A DNA stretch of 64,000 nt from Paractinoplanes maris (GTDB lineage Bacteria; Actinomycetota; Actinomycetes; Mycobacteriales; Micromonosporaceae). Position 1 is the stretch's first letter, and each line of letters begins with the position of its first letter. Positions 41,252 to 48,279 of this stretch are shown here, piece after piece. Under the pieces are notes generated by a model, which was given only the letters and a program-made list of their open reading frames with translations, did no database searches and was not told where the DNA came from. The DNA lies in contig NZ_JALPVL010000004.1 of the NCBI RefSeq assembly GCF_023544465.1, positions 124,001-188,000 of the forward strand, read 5' to 3'. The position numbers were made by a program, and so were the translations under genes.

Positions 41252-41565
41252 ACAGTTCGGCCGGAGCACGGCCGAGCACCCCGCCGGCGCGCCCAAATTG
41301 TCTGGAGCGCAACTGAGGGCTCTGTCGCCGCGCCAATTCAGCCGGAGCTCAACCGACCGCCATGGCAGCGTGACGGTTCGGCCGGAGTGCGGCCGAGCGC
41401 CCTGCCGCTGCGCCAATTCGGTCGGAGTGCGGCCGAGTGGTCTGAGGAAGGGGCGTTTCACGCGGAATGGCGTCGAGCGGCCTGACGGGGGACAATTCGG
41501 GCAGAGCGCGGCTGGGCTGTCTGGCGGCGTGACTGGTTTGCTGGAGCGTTGTGTGCTGGGCAAGC
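41252..41565. repeat. Degenerate tandem array, period 40 bp, eight copies
   Basis: The motif CGGAG/TGGAG followed by GCGGCCGAG recurs with anchors at 41261, 41302, 41342, 41382, 41422, 41462, 41502 and 41542. Spacing is 41 bp once and exactly 40 bp six times. An approximate consensus starts AATTCGGCCGGAGTGCGGCC. Copies differ by about a quarter of positions, yet the period is kept. There are no spacers, so it is not CRISPR. Confidence 0.85.
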
Positions 41566-41593
41566 AAAAACCCGCCGTGATCAACGCGGCGGG
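41566..41593 (-). terminator. Intrinsic terminator of the TVP38 gene
   Basis: On the minus strand CCCGCCG and CGGCGGG form a 7-bp stem followed by TTTTT. Confidence 0.82.
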
Positions 41594-41608
41594 TCTGCTC
41601 GGGGCGGG

Positions 41609-42355
41609 TCAGGCGGCGGCTGCTGTCGCTGCTGCGGCTTTCTTGGCGGAGCGCTTCCACCAGATGACGATCGAGGTGGTCAGCGTGAAACCGATCAGGG
41701 CCGGTGCCAGCGAGAACGGGCTCATCTCGCCCGGTCGCACCACCGCGGCGCCGATGACGGCGTAGGACACGGCCGACGGGATCGAGGCCAGTGTGGTGCC
41801 GAGCAGGTAGCGCTTGCGGCAGACGCTGGTGGTGCCGTAGGCGTAGCCGACCAGGCCGAACGGGGCCAGCGGAAGGAACCGGACCAGCAGCACCGCCGAG
41901 AGGCCGCGGCGGTTGAGCCAGCCGTCGAGGCGCTCGAGCTTGCCACCCGTGCGGGCCGCGAGCGCGCCCCGGCCGACCCAGCGGCCGGCGTAGTAGGTGG
42001 CGGCGGCGGCGATCACCGCGGCGGCCAGCGCGGTCGCCGCGCCCGTGGCCGCGCCCAGCACCGCGCCACAGGCCAGCGTGATGGCCGTGCGGGGGACCAG
42101 GACCGACAGGAGCAGGCCACCGACGACGGCCATGACGACCGCGGCAGCCGGACCGAGCCGGGCGAACTGGTCGGCGATGTCCTGAAGCGGCAGGACCACG
42201 GCCGCGGTGCCCACACCGGCCAGAACCAGGCCGAGCACCCCGAACCGGACAAGCCGGCGTTTCCAGGTCATCGGCGACGGCTGTGTCTGCGAAGGCTGAA
42301 CCTGAGGGTCCGTCGCGAGGTTTGCGCCCCGCGGGGCGATCAGGATGTCAGTCAT
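41609..42355 (-). CDS. TVP38/TMEM64 (DedA-like) membrane protein
   Basis: This encodes 248 residues. Membrane segments begin at about residue 36 (FGVLGLVLAGVGTAAVVLPL). The SNARE-associated core FARLGPAAAVVMAVVGGLLLSV is followed by PRTAITLACGAVLGAATG and LLVRFLPLAPFGLVGYAYG, the signature of TVP38/TMEM64 proteins. Members are thought to move or scramble lipids; the substrate here is unknown. The C-terminus is a basic, Ala-rich tail. The gene is followed by its own terminator. Confidence 0.88.
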   Translation of the reverse strand: MTDILIAPRGANLATDPQVQPSQTQPSPMTWKRRLVRFGVLGLVLAGVGTAAVVLPLQDIADQFARLGPAAAVVMAVVGGLLLSVLVPRTAITLACGAVLGAATGAATALAAAVIAAAATYYAGRWVGRGALAARTGGKLERLDGWLNRRGLSAVLLVRFLPLAPFGLVGYAYGTTSVCRKRYLLGTTLASIPSAVSYAVIGAAVVRPGEMSPFSLAPALIGFTLTTSIVIWWKRSAKKAAAATAAAA

Positions 42356-42373
42356 GCAGTCTTACCGCCCTGT

Positions 42374-42431
42374 GCTAGTCGGTCAGGTGCTGGTCGGTCA
42401 GGTGCTGGTCGGTCAGGTGCTGGTCGTCAGG
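42374..42431. repeat. 15-bp direct repeat, nearly four copies
   Basis: GGTCGGTCAGGTGCT is repeated head to tail between the gatD stop and the TVP38 start. No gene lies in it. Confidence 0.85.
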
Positions 42432-43137
42432 CGCCCGCTGCGGCGAGCCGCTCGGCTCGCAGTCTCTCGGGCCAGGTGTCGTCGACCGGGGCAAGACTAT
42501 CCGCGCCGATCGCCCAACGCAGTAGCAGATCGGCTATAGCTGGGTTGCGAGCGAGCGCGGGGCCGTGGCTGTACGTCCCCAGGACCTTTCCATGCCATGC
42601 TCCCTCGGTCTGCCCGTCATTGCCGATGCCGGCCGTCACCCGGGCCAGCGGCGCGACGCCCGGGCCCAGGTGGGTGCGCCCGCCGTGATTCTCGAAACCG
42701 CTCAGCGGGGGCAGGCCCAGCCGCGGGTCGATGTCGCCGCGGATCTCACCGACCGCGCGGGTCTCGCCACGGTCGGAGGAGAGGTCCAGAAGGCCGAGCC
42801 CGGGGCATTTGGTGCCCTTGGCGAAGAACGAGTGACCGAACAACTGGTAACCCGCGCAGACCGCCAGGACAGCGGCGCCCTGGTTGACCGCGCGGTGCAG
42901 ACCGCCGTCGTTGATCAGCCGCTGCGCGGCGAGCGCCTGCGGACCGTCCTCGCCGCCGCCGATCAGATAGATGTCGGCGGTCGAGGGCATCGGCTGGTCG
43001 GAGCGCACCGAATAGGTCTCGACCGGGATGCCCCGCATGGCCGCGCGCCGGCCCAGGATCAGCAGGTTGCCCCGGTCGCCGTAGGTGGAGAGCAGGTCCG
43101 GATAGATCCAGACGATGCGTAGCGTGCTGTCACTCAT
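42427..43137 (-). CDS. gatD: GatD, glutaminase subunit of lipid II isoglutaminyl synthase
   Basis: This encodes 236 residues of the cobyric-acid-synthase-like glutamine amidotransferase family. The start LRIVWIYPDLLSTYGDRGN is typical of GatD. The catalytic Cys is at about 94 (VCAGYQLFG) and the His at about 191 (GTYSHGPAL). GatD releases ammonia from glutamine for MurT, which amidates the D-Glu of lipid II. The ATG at 43135-43137 has GAGGAA upstream. It lies 29 nt after murT in one operon. The frame is open further upstream, but that part overlaps murT and is not coding. Confidence 0.93.
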   Translation of the reverse strand: MSDSTLRIVWIYPDLLSTYGDRGNLLILGRRAAMRGIPVETYSVRSDQPMPSTADIYLIGGGEDGPQALAAQRLINDGGLHRAVNQGAAVLAVCAGYQLFGHSFFAKGTKCPGLGLLDLSSDRGETRAVGEIRGDIDPRLGLPPLSGFENHGGRTHLGPGVAPLARVTAGIGNDGQTEGAWHGKVLGTYSHGPALARNPAIADLLLRWAIGADSLAPVDDTWPERLRAERLAAAGA

Positions 43138-43166
43138 GGTTCCTCGGTTCTCCGTCGCGGGAACGA

Positions 43167-44402
43167 TCAGTTGACACGGTCGAGCTCCGCTCGGATGTCC
43201 TGGAATGCCGTGTAGTTGGCGATCACCTCGAGGCGGCCCGGCGGCACCGACCGGATGGCCTCCTCGAAACTCAACACGTGCCGGAACGGGATTCCGTTCA
43301 CTTCGAGGCGGACCGCGAGGTCGTACGCCCGATCGCCGGTGATCAGCACCGGCCGGTTGTGCAGCGGCGAGAAGTCGACGTCGTAGAGCCATGACGTGTC
43401 GAAACCGTCGGGGTCGCGGGCGTTGATGGAGAGCAGCGTGGGCGACTGCTCGGCCATGTCGAACGCCTCCAGCCAGCTCGCCGGGTTCTTGGCCAGGAGC
43501 AGACGGATGTTGCGGCCGTCCCGGTCGACCTGGGCGTAGCGGCCGGCGATCGAGGCGACCGTGGACAGCCGGGGGAGGGCCTCGATCGCGCGTACCCCGA
43601 ACTCGGCCGCCACGGCCAGCGCGGTCGCCGCGTTGCCGATGTTGACCGTGCCGGGCAGCTGCAGCTTGACCAGGTGCCAGTCGCCGCGCGGGTCGATCAC
43701 ACCGTCGTCCTCGACCCGCCACTGCGCCTGCGGCCGGCGCAGCGGGCAGCCGGTGCACCACCAGTCGCCGTTGGCCCGCTCGATCGGGTCGCCGCTCTCG
43801 GGGCACACGAAGGAGTCGTCGTGCCAGCGCTGCCCGGCGCTGAACCAGGTGATGTGGGAGGCACCCCGGGCGGCCCAGACCACCATCGGGTCGTCGGCGT
43901 TGGCCACCACGGCCACGTCGGGGTGACCGGCCAGCGCGGTGCGCCACATCTGGGCCATCATCGCGACCTCTTTGGCCCGGTCGAGCTGGTCGCGCGAGAG
44001 GTTGAGCAGCGCCACCACCCGGGGCTGGGTCTCGTCGATCACCCGGGCCAGGTAGTGCTCGTCGACCTCGAGCACCGCGAACGGGGTGGCCCCCGCCTTG
44101 GCCAGCGCCGAGGTGTGGCCGGTGGGCATGTTGGCGCCGAAGGAGTTGGTGGCCACCGGGCCCAGCACGCCGAGCGCGGCGGCGGCCAGCCGGGTGGTCG
44201 TGGTCTTGCCGTTGGTGCCGGACACCAGCGCGATCGCCCGGCCGGAGGCCAGGTGGCTCAGCAGCTCCGGGTCGATCTTGAGACCGATCCAGCCGCCGAT
44301 GACCGAGCCGTCGCCGCGTCCCGCTGCCCGGGAGAGGGCGGCCGCGGTCTTCGACACCGAGGTCGCGACCTTTGCTCTCAGGGGCATTTTCCCGTCCGTC
44401 AC
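43167..44402 (-). CDS. murT: MurT, Mur ligase-like subunit of lipid II isoglutaminyl synthase
   Basis: This encodes 411 residues. The ATP-binding loop is SGTNGKTTTTRLAAAALG. Central Mur ligase segments follow (EVDEHYLARVI, LNLSRDQLDRAKEV), and the C-terminal DUF1727 domain contains LLLAKNPASWLEAFDM. With GatD it converts lipid II D-Glu to D-isoglutamine. The usual four-Cys zinc ribbon is altered: the first pair reads CPES instead of CxxC, while CTGC is kept. The GTG at 44400-44402 is taken because TACCCT lies 7 nt upstream; an ATG five codons later (44385-44387) is the alternative. Confidence 0.92.
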   Translation of the reverse strand: MTDGKMPLRAKVATSVSKTAAALSRAAGRGDGSVIGGWIGLKIDPELLSHLASGRAIALVSGTNGKTTTTRLAAAALGVLGPVATNSFGANMPTGHTSALAKAGATPFAVLEVDEHYLARVIDETQPRVVALLNLSRDQLDRAKEVAMMAQMWRTALAGHPDVAVVANADDPMVVWAARGASHITWFSAGQRWHDDSFVCPESGDPIERANGDWWCTGCPLRRPQAQWRVEDDGVIDPRGDWHLVKLQLPGTVNIGNAATALAVAAEFGVRAIEALPRLSTVASIAGRYAQVDRDGRNIRLLLAKNPASWLEAFDMAEQSPTLLSINARDPDGFDTSWLYDVDFSPLHNRPVLITGDRAYDLAVRLEVNGIPFRHVLSFEEAIRSVPPGRLEVIANYTAFQDIRAELDRVN

Positions 44403-44409
44403 GGCGACG

Positions 44410-44415
44410 AGGGTA
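44410..44415 (-). promoter_or_regulatory. -10 element TACCCT of murT-gatD
   Basis: On the minus strand TACCCT is followed by 7 nt and the GTG start of murT, as expected for a leaderless message. Confidence 0.5.
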
Positions 44416-44840
44416 CCGGAACCGGACGTTACGTCGAGTTGCCGAGAGTCCGATTTCAGCGTCCCGGGCCGACGGCTCCGGTGAGGCATCGAGATCAGCC
44501 GTTCGGCGGAACCCATTTCGGCCGGTGAGAAAGGTTTAAACAGCGGAAGAGTGAATATCGGAGTCCCCTCACCCGATTGGTGGTGAAGAATTTTGTGTTG
44601 TGTTTCACCCGTAACTCTCGACGCTACGTAGCTCACCTATTACGAGTCGTAATGGCATTTGTTTGCGCTCGATAACAAATCGGACAGCGACCCTCATGCC
44701 AAACACGCAGAGTCACGGGATCGCTCCCAGCAGGCGGCCGGGATTTCGGGTAGCAAGGTCTGGCCGGCAGCGCCCGCTGCCCGACTCGCGACGACCTGGT
44801 TCACGCCGAGCCCTGCCCCGGGCCGGTCGACGCGACCACC
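44416..44840. other. AT-richer divergent control region between murT and the NlpC/P60 gene
   Basis: No gene is supported. The stretch at 44525-44700 is clearly richer in A and T than its surroundings. It holds the palindromes GCTACGTAGC (44623-44632) and ATTACGA-G-TCGTAAT (44639-44653), and an inverted repeat ATTTGTT...AACAAAT (44657-44680) that overlaps a possible -10 (GATAAC). The riboswitch transcript probably starts in this region. Confidence 0.55.
44639..44653. promoter_or_regulatory. Perfect palindrome ATTACGA-G-TCGTAAT
   Basis: A 7-bp perfect inverted repeat with a single central base lies in the AT-rich control region upstream of the riboswitch. It looks like a binding site for a dimeric regulator, which cannot be named. 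Confidence 0.45.
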
Positions 44841-45029
44841 CGAGCACCACGTACGACCAAGACAGGCAAACGGGGGCAGGGACGGGGGACCCAATTGTGG
44901 TCCTCTCCGCGTCACCCGCTCCGGTGGCGACCACGGAGAAGACCTTGGGGTGAAGTCGCCACCCGGCGACCGGGCAAGCCTTCCCGCCCGAACCCGACAG
45001 CTAACCTCGCAGGCGTGCCGGAGGGATAT
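44841..45029 (+). ncRNA. Cyclic di-AMP riboswitch (ydaO-yuaA type)
   Basis: Conserved segments of the class occur in order: GACAGGCAAACGGGGGCAGG and then GGGGGACCCAA near 44860-44894, TTGGGGTGAAG near 44945-44955, and CCCGAACCCGACAGCTAACC then TCGCAGGCGT near 44987-45015. It lies directly upstream of a secreted NlpC/P60 hydrolase, the commonest target of this riboswitch in actinobacteria. In that setting c-di-AMP usually switches expression off. The 5' boundary is approximate. Confidence 0.85.
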
Positions 45030-45036
45030 CTCTACC

Positions 45037-45852
45037 GTGCACGAGCACAGTTCGAGCCGTGGACGCCGCACGCGCGGCGCCGGCACCATCGCACTGTCAC
45101 TGGGTCTCTGCCTCTGCGCCGGCCAGCTGATCGGCAGCTCGCCCGCGAGTGCTGCCACCGCCACCCCCATCACGGCGGTGTCGGCTTCGGCGGCGGCAAA
45201 GGTCAGGCCCGTGGTCAAGACCACGTACTCGACTCGCAAGATCAAGTCGGGCGCGAAGGTCAAGGTGACCGCCAAGTACATCAACCCTGCCAACGGCAAG
45301 GTGGTCACGTCCGGCACGGTGCGCCTGCAGGCGTTCCGCAAGGGCAAGTGGGTCAACCAGACGTCGAAGAAGCTCGGCAGCAGTGGCTCGGTGGCGCTCT
45401 CCATGGCCCCGAAGACCAGTGGCTATCTCCGGGCCGTCTACGCCGGTTCCTCGAAGTTCTCCTCGTTGGCGGGCGGCAAGACGTACATCAGCGTCGTGCC
45501 CAACGGCAACAAGATCATCAACGAGGCGAAGAAGCACGTCGGGTCGCTCTACAAGTTCGGTGCGGCCGGCCCCTCGCGCTTCGACTGCTCCGGCTACACG
45601 ATGTACGTCTACCGGAAGACCATCGGTAAGAAGCTGCCACACAAGGCCAACTCGCAGCAGAACTACGGCAAGTCGGTCGCCAAGGGCAACAAGCAGATCG
45701 GCGACCTGATCGTCTTCCGCAACGGCTCGTACGGGTACCACGCCGGGATCTACGCCGGCAGCGGCTACATGTACGACTCGCCGCACACGGGCGCGCGCGT
45801 CTCCAAGCGCAAGATGATCGGCAGCAACTACGTGGTCCGCCGCCTGGCCTAG
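45037..45852 (+). CDS. Secreted NlpC/P60 peptidoglycan endopeptidase
   Basis: This encodes 271 residues. The signal peptide GAGTIALSLGLCLCAGQLIGSS ends near residue 40 (motif quoted in part: GTIALSLGLCLCAG). An Ig-like/beta domain (residues of about 58-155) precedes the NlpC/P60 domain, which has the catalytic Cys at about 184 (RFDCSGYTMYVYRK), His at about 235 (GYHAGIYAG) and a third polar residue, His, at about 250. It cleaves stem peptides of peptidoglycan outside the membrane. The GTG at 45037 has GGAGGG upstream, right after the c-di-AMP riboswitch that should control it. Two strong hairpins follow. Confidence 0.92.
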   Translation: MHEHSSSRGRRTRGAGTIALSLGLCLCAGQLIGSSPASAATATPITAVSASAAAKVRPVVKTTYSTRKIKSGAKVKVTAKYINPANGKVVTSGTVRLQAFRKGKWVNQTSKKLGSSGSVALSMAPKTSGYLRAVYAGSSKFSSLAGGKTYISVVPNGNKIINEAKKHVGSLYKFGAAGPSRFDCSGYTMYVYRKTIGKKLPHKANSQQNYGKSVAKGNKQIGDLIVFRNGSYGYHAGIYAGSGYMYDSPHTGARVSKRKMIGSNYVVRRLA

Positions 45853-45876
45853 CCAAGCACGGACCAGGACTCAGCG

Positions 45877-45907
45877 GGGCGCGACCGGTTCGGTCGCGCC
45901 CTTCTGT
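45877..45907 (+). terminator. Terminator of the NlpC/P60 gene
   Basis: GGGCGCGACC and GGTCGCGCCC form a perfect 10-bp stem with a 5-nt loop, followed by TTCTGTC. Confidence 0.75.
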
Positions 45908-45923
45908 CTCCGCCCACCGACTC

Positions 45924-45962
45924 GCGAAGGGCTCGACCGACACCACCGGTCGAGCCCTTCGC
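45924..45962. terminator. Second perfect hairpin, 16-bp stem
   Basis: GCGAAGGGCTCGACCG and CGGTCGAGCCCTTCGC pair completely over a 7-nt loop. It lacks a U tract and probably backs up the terminator before it. Confidence 0.65.
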
Positions 45963-46380
45963 CGTACCCACGGCGATCGCAACCTCTCCACACCGCCCCA
46001 CGTCTTCTCGTGGCCTTGGCCGCGCCCGCCGTCTTGCGGCGCGTGCCCGGCGTCGTCTCGGGCCGGACGACGCGTTCCCGCGCGTGCCCGACGCCCTGCG
46101 CGGCCTCGTCCGGCGACTTGGCCGCCCATCTGCCGTCCTCCCCGGCCCACTCCCCGGCGCGCTCCACCATCCGCTCCGCGGCCCTCCACTTTCCTCCCCG
46201 GAGGGGGTTGACAGTGATCTCGGCCGGGAGTTTTGGGCGTGTTCGTGACGATTCTAGACTGCGGACTTGGAGGATGTCGGAAACCGGACGGGGTTGATCA
46301 TGGTTTGCCGCTCCACCTTCCCCCCACCTCGCTGAGCTGGGAATTCGTGCGCGAGCAACCTTCGCGACCCCGCCCATTCC
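45963..46380. other. Gap before the dcw cluster, no supported gene
   Basis: About 420 bp follow the terminators. A minus-strand frame (about 46170-45871) codes a basic peptide without recognisable family and runs into the terminator, so it is not called. TTGACA at 46208-46213 could be a -35, but no partner -10 at 16-18 bp is convincing. Confidence 0.5.
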
Positions 46381-46382
46381 GC

Positions 46383-46410
46383 TTGCGAGTGGAGGGAAGT
46401 GGAGTAGAGT
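46383..46410 (+). promoter_or_regulatory. Probable mraZ promoter
   Basis: TTGCGA (46383-46388) and TAGAGT (46405-46410) are spaced by 16 bp. The MraZ boxes overlap it, which fits autorepression. The mRNA would have a leader of about 95 nt before mraZ. Confidence 0.55.
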
Positions 46411-46424
46411 GGAGCGCAGTGGCA
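46389..46424 (+). promoter_or_regulatory. MraZ operator: four GTGGAG repeats at 10-bp spacing
   Basis: GTGGAG occurs at 46389, 46399 and 46409, and GTGGCA at 46419, so the repeats stand exactly one helical turn apart. MraZ rings bind series of short direct repeats at their own promoter in other bacteria. Confidence 0.75.
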
Positions 46425-46511
46425 GGGCCGATGGAGAACCTCACCTGAGGGGCCTGCCGGCCCGAGTTGACAGGCGGACCGCGAACCGCCCGGGGGCAGG
46501 GGGTGGCGCCG

Positions 46512-46943
46512 ATGTTTCTCGGCACGCACACCCCACGCCTCGATGACAAGGGTCGGCTGATCCTTCCGGCGAAGTTCCGTGATGAGCTGGCGGGAGGTGT
46601 CGTGATCACCAAGGGGCAGGAACGCTGCTTGTACGTGTTCCCGATGCCGGAGTTCCAGCGCATCGCCGGCCAGCTGCGGGAGGCGCCGGTCACCAACAAG
46701 GCGGCCCGGGCCTACGGCCGGGTCTTCTTCGCCAGCGCGCACGACGAGATCCCCGACAAGCAGGGGCGGGTCACCATCCCCGTCCATCTGCGGGGTTATG
46801 CGGGTCTCGACCGTGAGCTCGTGGTGATCGGGGCGAGCACCCGCGTGGAGATCTGGGACAAGCAGTCCTGGGAGGACTACCTCGCGGCGAGCGAGGACGA
46901 GTTCGCCGACATCGAAGAGGGGGTGCTGCCCGGCGGACTGTGA
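46512..46943 (+). CDS. mraZ: Transcriptional regulator MraZ
   Basis: This 143-residue protein has two SpoVT/AbrB-like halves. The first contains [25 protein letters not shown]; the second contains [27 protein letters not shown]. Both have the DxxGR pattern. MraZ forms a ring that represses the division and cell-wall cluster it heads. The ATG at 46512 is used; a GTG three codons upstream (46503) is possible. Its likely operator is the repeat at 46389-46424. Confidence 0.95.
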   Translation: MFLGTHTPRLDDKGRLILPAKFRDELAGGVVITKGQERCLYVFPMPEFQRIAGQLREAPVTNKAARAYGRVFFASAHDEIPDKQGRVTIPVHLRGYAGLDRELVVIGASTRVEIWDKQSWEDYLAASEDEFADIEEGVLPGGL

Positions 46944-47020
46944 GGCGTGGCACTCGGCCGGTCCGCGATGGCCCGGACGTCACCCTCTCCGTACTGCGAG
47001 ATCTCCAGCCGCTCCCGCAC

Positions 47021-47044
47021 CTGGCGCCTCTTCCCCGGCGCCAG
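47021..47044 (+). other. Hairpin between mraZ and rsmH
   Basis: CTGGCGCC and GGCGCCAG form a perfect 8-bp stem (9 with the flanking C-G) over an 8-nt loop. It lies in the 274-bp gap between mraZ and rsmH, which otherwise holds nothing recognisable. It could attenuate or process the dcw transcript. Confidence 0.5.
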
Positions 47045-47217
47045 GCGCGTGTCCGGCCAAGGGCGCGCCCGGTGGCAACGGGCACGAGCGGATGGGGATC
47101 TGGCGGTACGGACGGGCGCCCGGGAAACCGCGTCCGGTGACGGACGCGGCGGTGTGACTGAACAGCCGGCAGGTCGGTGCCGGTGCGGGGCGCGCGTGAC
47201 AGCGAGTGGGGGTCGAC

Positions 47218-48279
47218 ATGGGGGAGCTTCGCGGCACGCACGTGCCGGTGCTGCTCGAGCGCTGCCTCGAGCTGCTCACCCCGGCCCTCCAGTTGCCGGG
47301 CGCCGTGCACGTCGATTTCACGCTGGGTCTGGGCGGTCACGCCGAGGCTGTCCTCGAGCGGTTCCCCGAGGTCGTCCTGGTCGGACTCGACCGCGACACT
47401 GAGGCTCTGGCCCACTCGCGGCAGCGCCTGGCCAAGTTCGCCGGCCGCACGCACCTGGTGCACGCGGTCTACGACGAGCTGCCGCGGGTGCTCGACGAGC
47501 TGGATCTGTCCACATTCCACAGCGGGTTGTTCGACCTCGGCGTGTCCTCGTTGCAGCTCGACGAGGCGGACCGCGGTTTCGCGTACGCCCAGGACGCCCC
47601 GCTCGACATGCGGATGGACCAGACGTCGGGCATCACCGCCGAGCAGGTCGTGAACGAGTACGAGCCGGGCGCGCTGGTGCGCATCCTGCGGGTGTACGGC
47701 GAGGAGAAGTTCGCGCCCCGGGTCGTGTCGTCGATCGTGCGCGAGCGGCAGAAGGCGCGGATCACCTCGACGTCGCGGCTGGCCGACCTGGTCAAGGAGT
47801 CCATTCCGGCCGCCGCGCGACGAACGGGTGGAAATCCCGCCAAAAGAACGTTTCAAGCGTTACGTATTGAGGTAAATGGCGAACTCGCCGCACTCGAGGC
47901 TGCCCTGCCGGCAGCTTTGGACGCGTTGGCGCCGAAAGGGCGCCTTGTGGTGATGAGCTACCAATCGTTGGAGGACCGGATCGTCAAGCGCGCCCTCACC
48001 GCGAGGACGCGCAGCACCGGGCCGATCGACCTGCCGGTCGAGCTGCCCGGTACCGGTCCGACCCTGCGATTGCTGACCAGGGGGTCGGAACCGCCCAGCG
48101 AGCAGGAGGTCGCGGACAACCCGCGAGCGGCCTCGGTGAAGCTGCGCGCGGTCGAGAGCCTTGATCCGCACGACGCAACACCCGGGGCCGCCCGCGAACG
48201 GCCCCGACTGTCTACAACGCACGGGGGACAAGGGCGGTTACGCCCGGGGGAACGGGAAGAGGGGGAGGGAAAAGCATGA
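47218..48279 (+). CDS. rsmH: 16S rRNA m4C1402 methyltransferase RsmH
   Basis: This encodes 353 residues. The start [17 protein letters not shown] and the SAM-binding [18 protein letters not shown] are diagnostic, followed by [19 protein letters not shown] and [18 protein letters not shown]. It methylates N4 of C1402 in 16S rRNA. The ATG at 47218, with GGGGG 5-9 nt upstream, is preferred over the in-frame GTG at 47206. The stop overlaps the ftsL start (ATGA). Confidence 0.95.
   Translation: MGELRGTHVPVLLERCLELLTPALQLPGAVHVDFTLGLGGHAEAVLERFPEVVLVGLDRDTEALAHSRQRLAKFAGRTHLVHAVYDELPRVLDELDLSTFHSGLFDLGVSSLQLDEADRGFAYAQDAPLDMRMDQTSGITAEQVVNEYEPGALVRILRVYGEEKFAPRVVSSIVRERQKARITSTSRLADLVKESIPAAARRTGGNPAKRTFQALRIEVNGELAALEAALPAALDALAPKGRLVVMSYQSLEDRIVKRALTARTRSTGPIDLPVELPGTGPTLRLLTRGSEPPSEQEVADNPRAASVKLRAVESLDPHDATPGAARERPRLSTTHGGQGRLRPGEREEGEGKA

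Larger units (their letters stand above)
41172..41608. other. 437-bp gap between convergent leuS and TVP38 genes
   Basis: Apart from terminators at both ends, the whole gap is taken up by the 40-bp repeat array. A plus-strand frame runs through it, but 40 is not a multiple of three, so the repeat is not coding in a regular way. Confidence 0.7.

Noticed and set aside
38379..41336. 985-codon open frame on the minus strand opposite leuS
   Set aside because: It is the codon-position mirror of leuS, has a biased His/Asp/Val/Arg composition and no family features. Other very long antisense frames (5389-7191 plus, 9403-11697 plus, 13468-15390 minus, 50400-53327 minus) were rejected for the same reason.
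41252..41565. CRISPR array
   Set aside because: Units are contiguous and diverged, with no unique spacers and no cas genes in the window.
41184..41765. 193-codon plus-strand frame through the 40-bp array
   Set aside because: The repeat period is not a multiple of three, the frame crosses a terminator and runs into the antisense of the TVP38 gene, and it has no recognisable domain.
43138..43947. Longer GatD starting near 43947 as one 506-residue protein
   Set aside because: The extra N-terminal part overlaps murT on the same strand in another frame and has a nonsense composition; GAGGAA and the family start place GatD at 43137.
45871..46377. Minus-strand gene upstream of mraZ
   Set aside because: The frame ends inside the NlpC/P60 terminator hairpins and encodes a basic peptide with no family match; no promoter or ribosome binding site was found.
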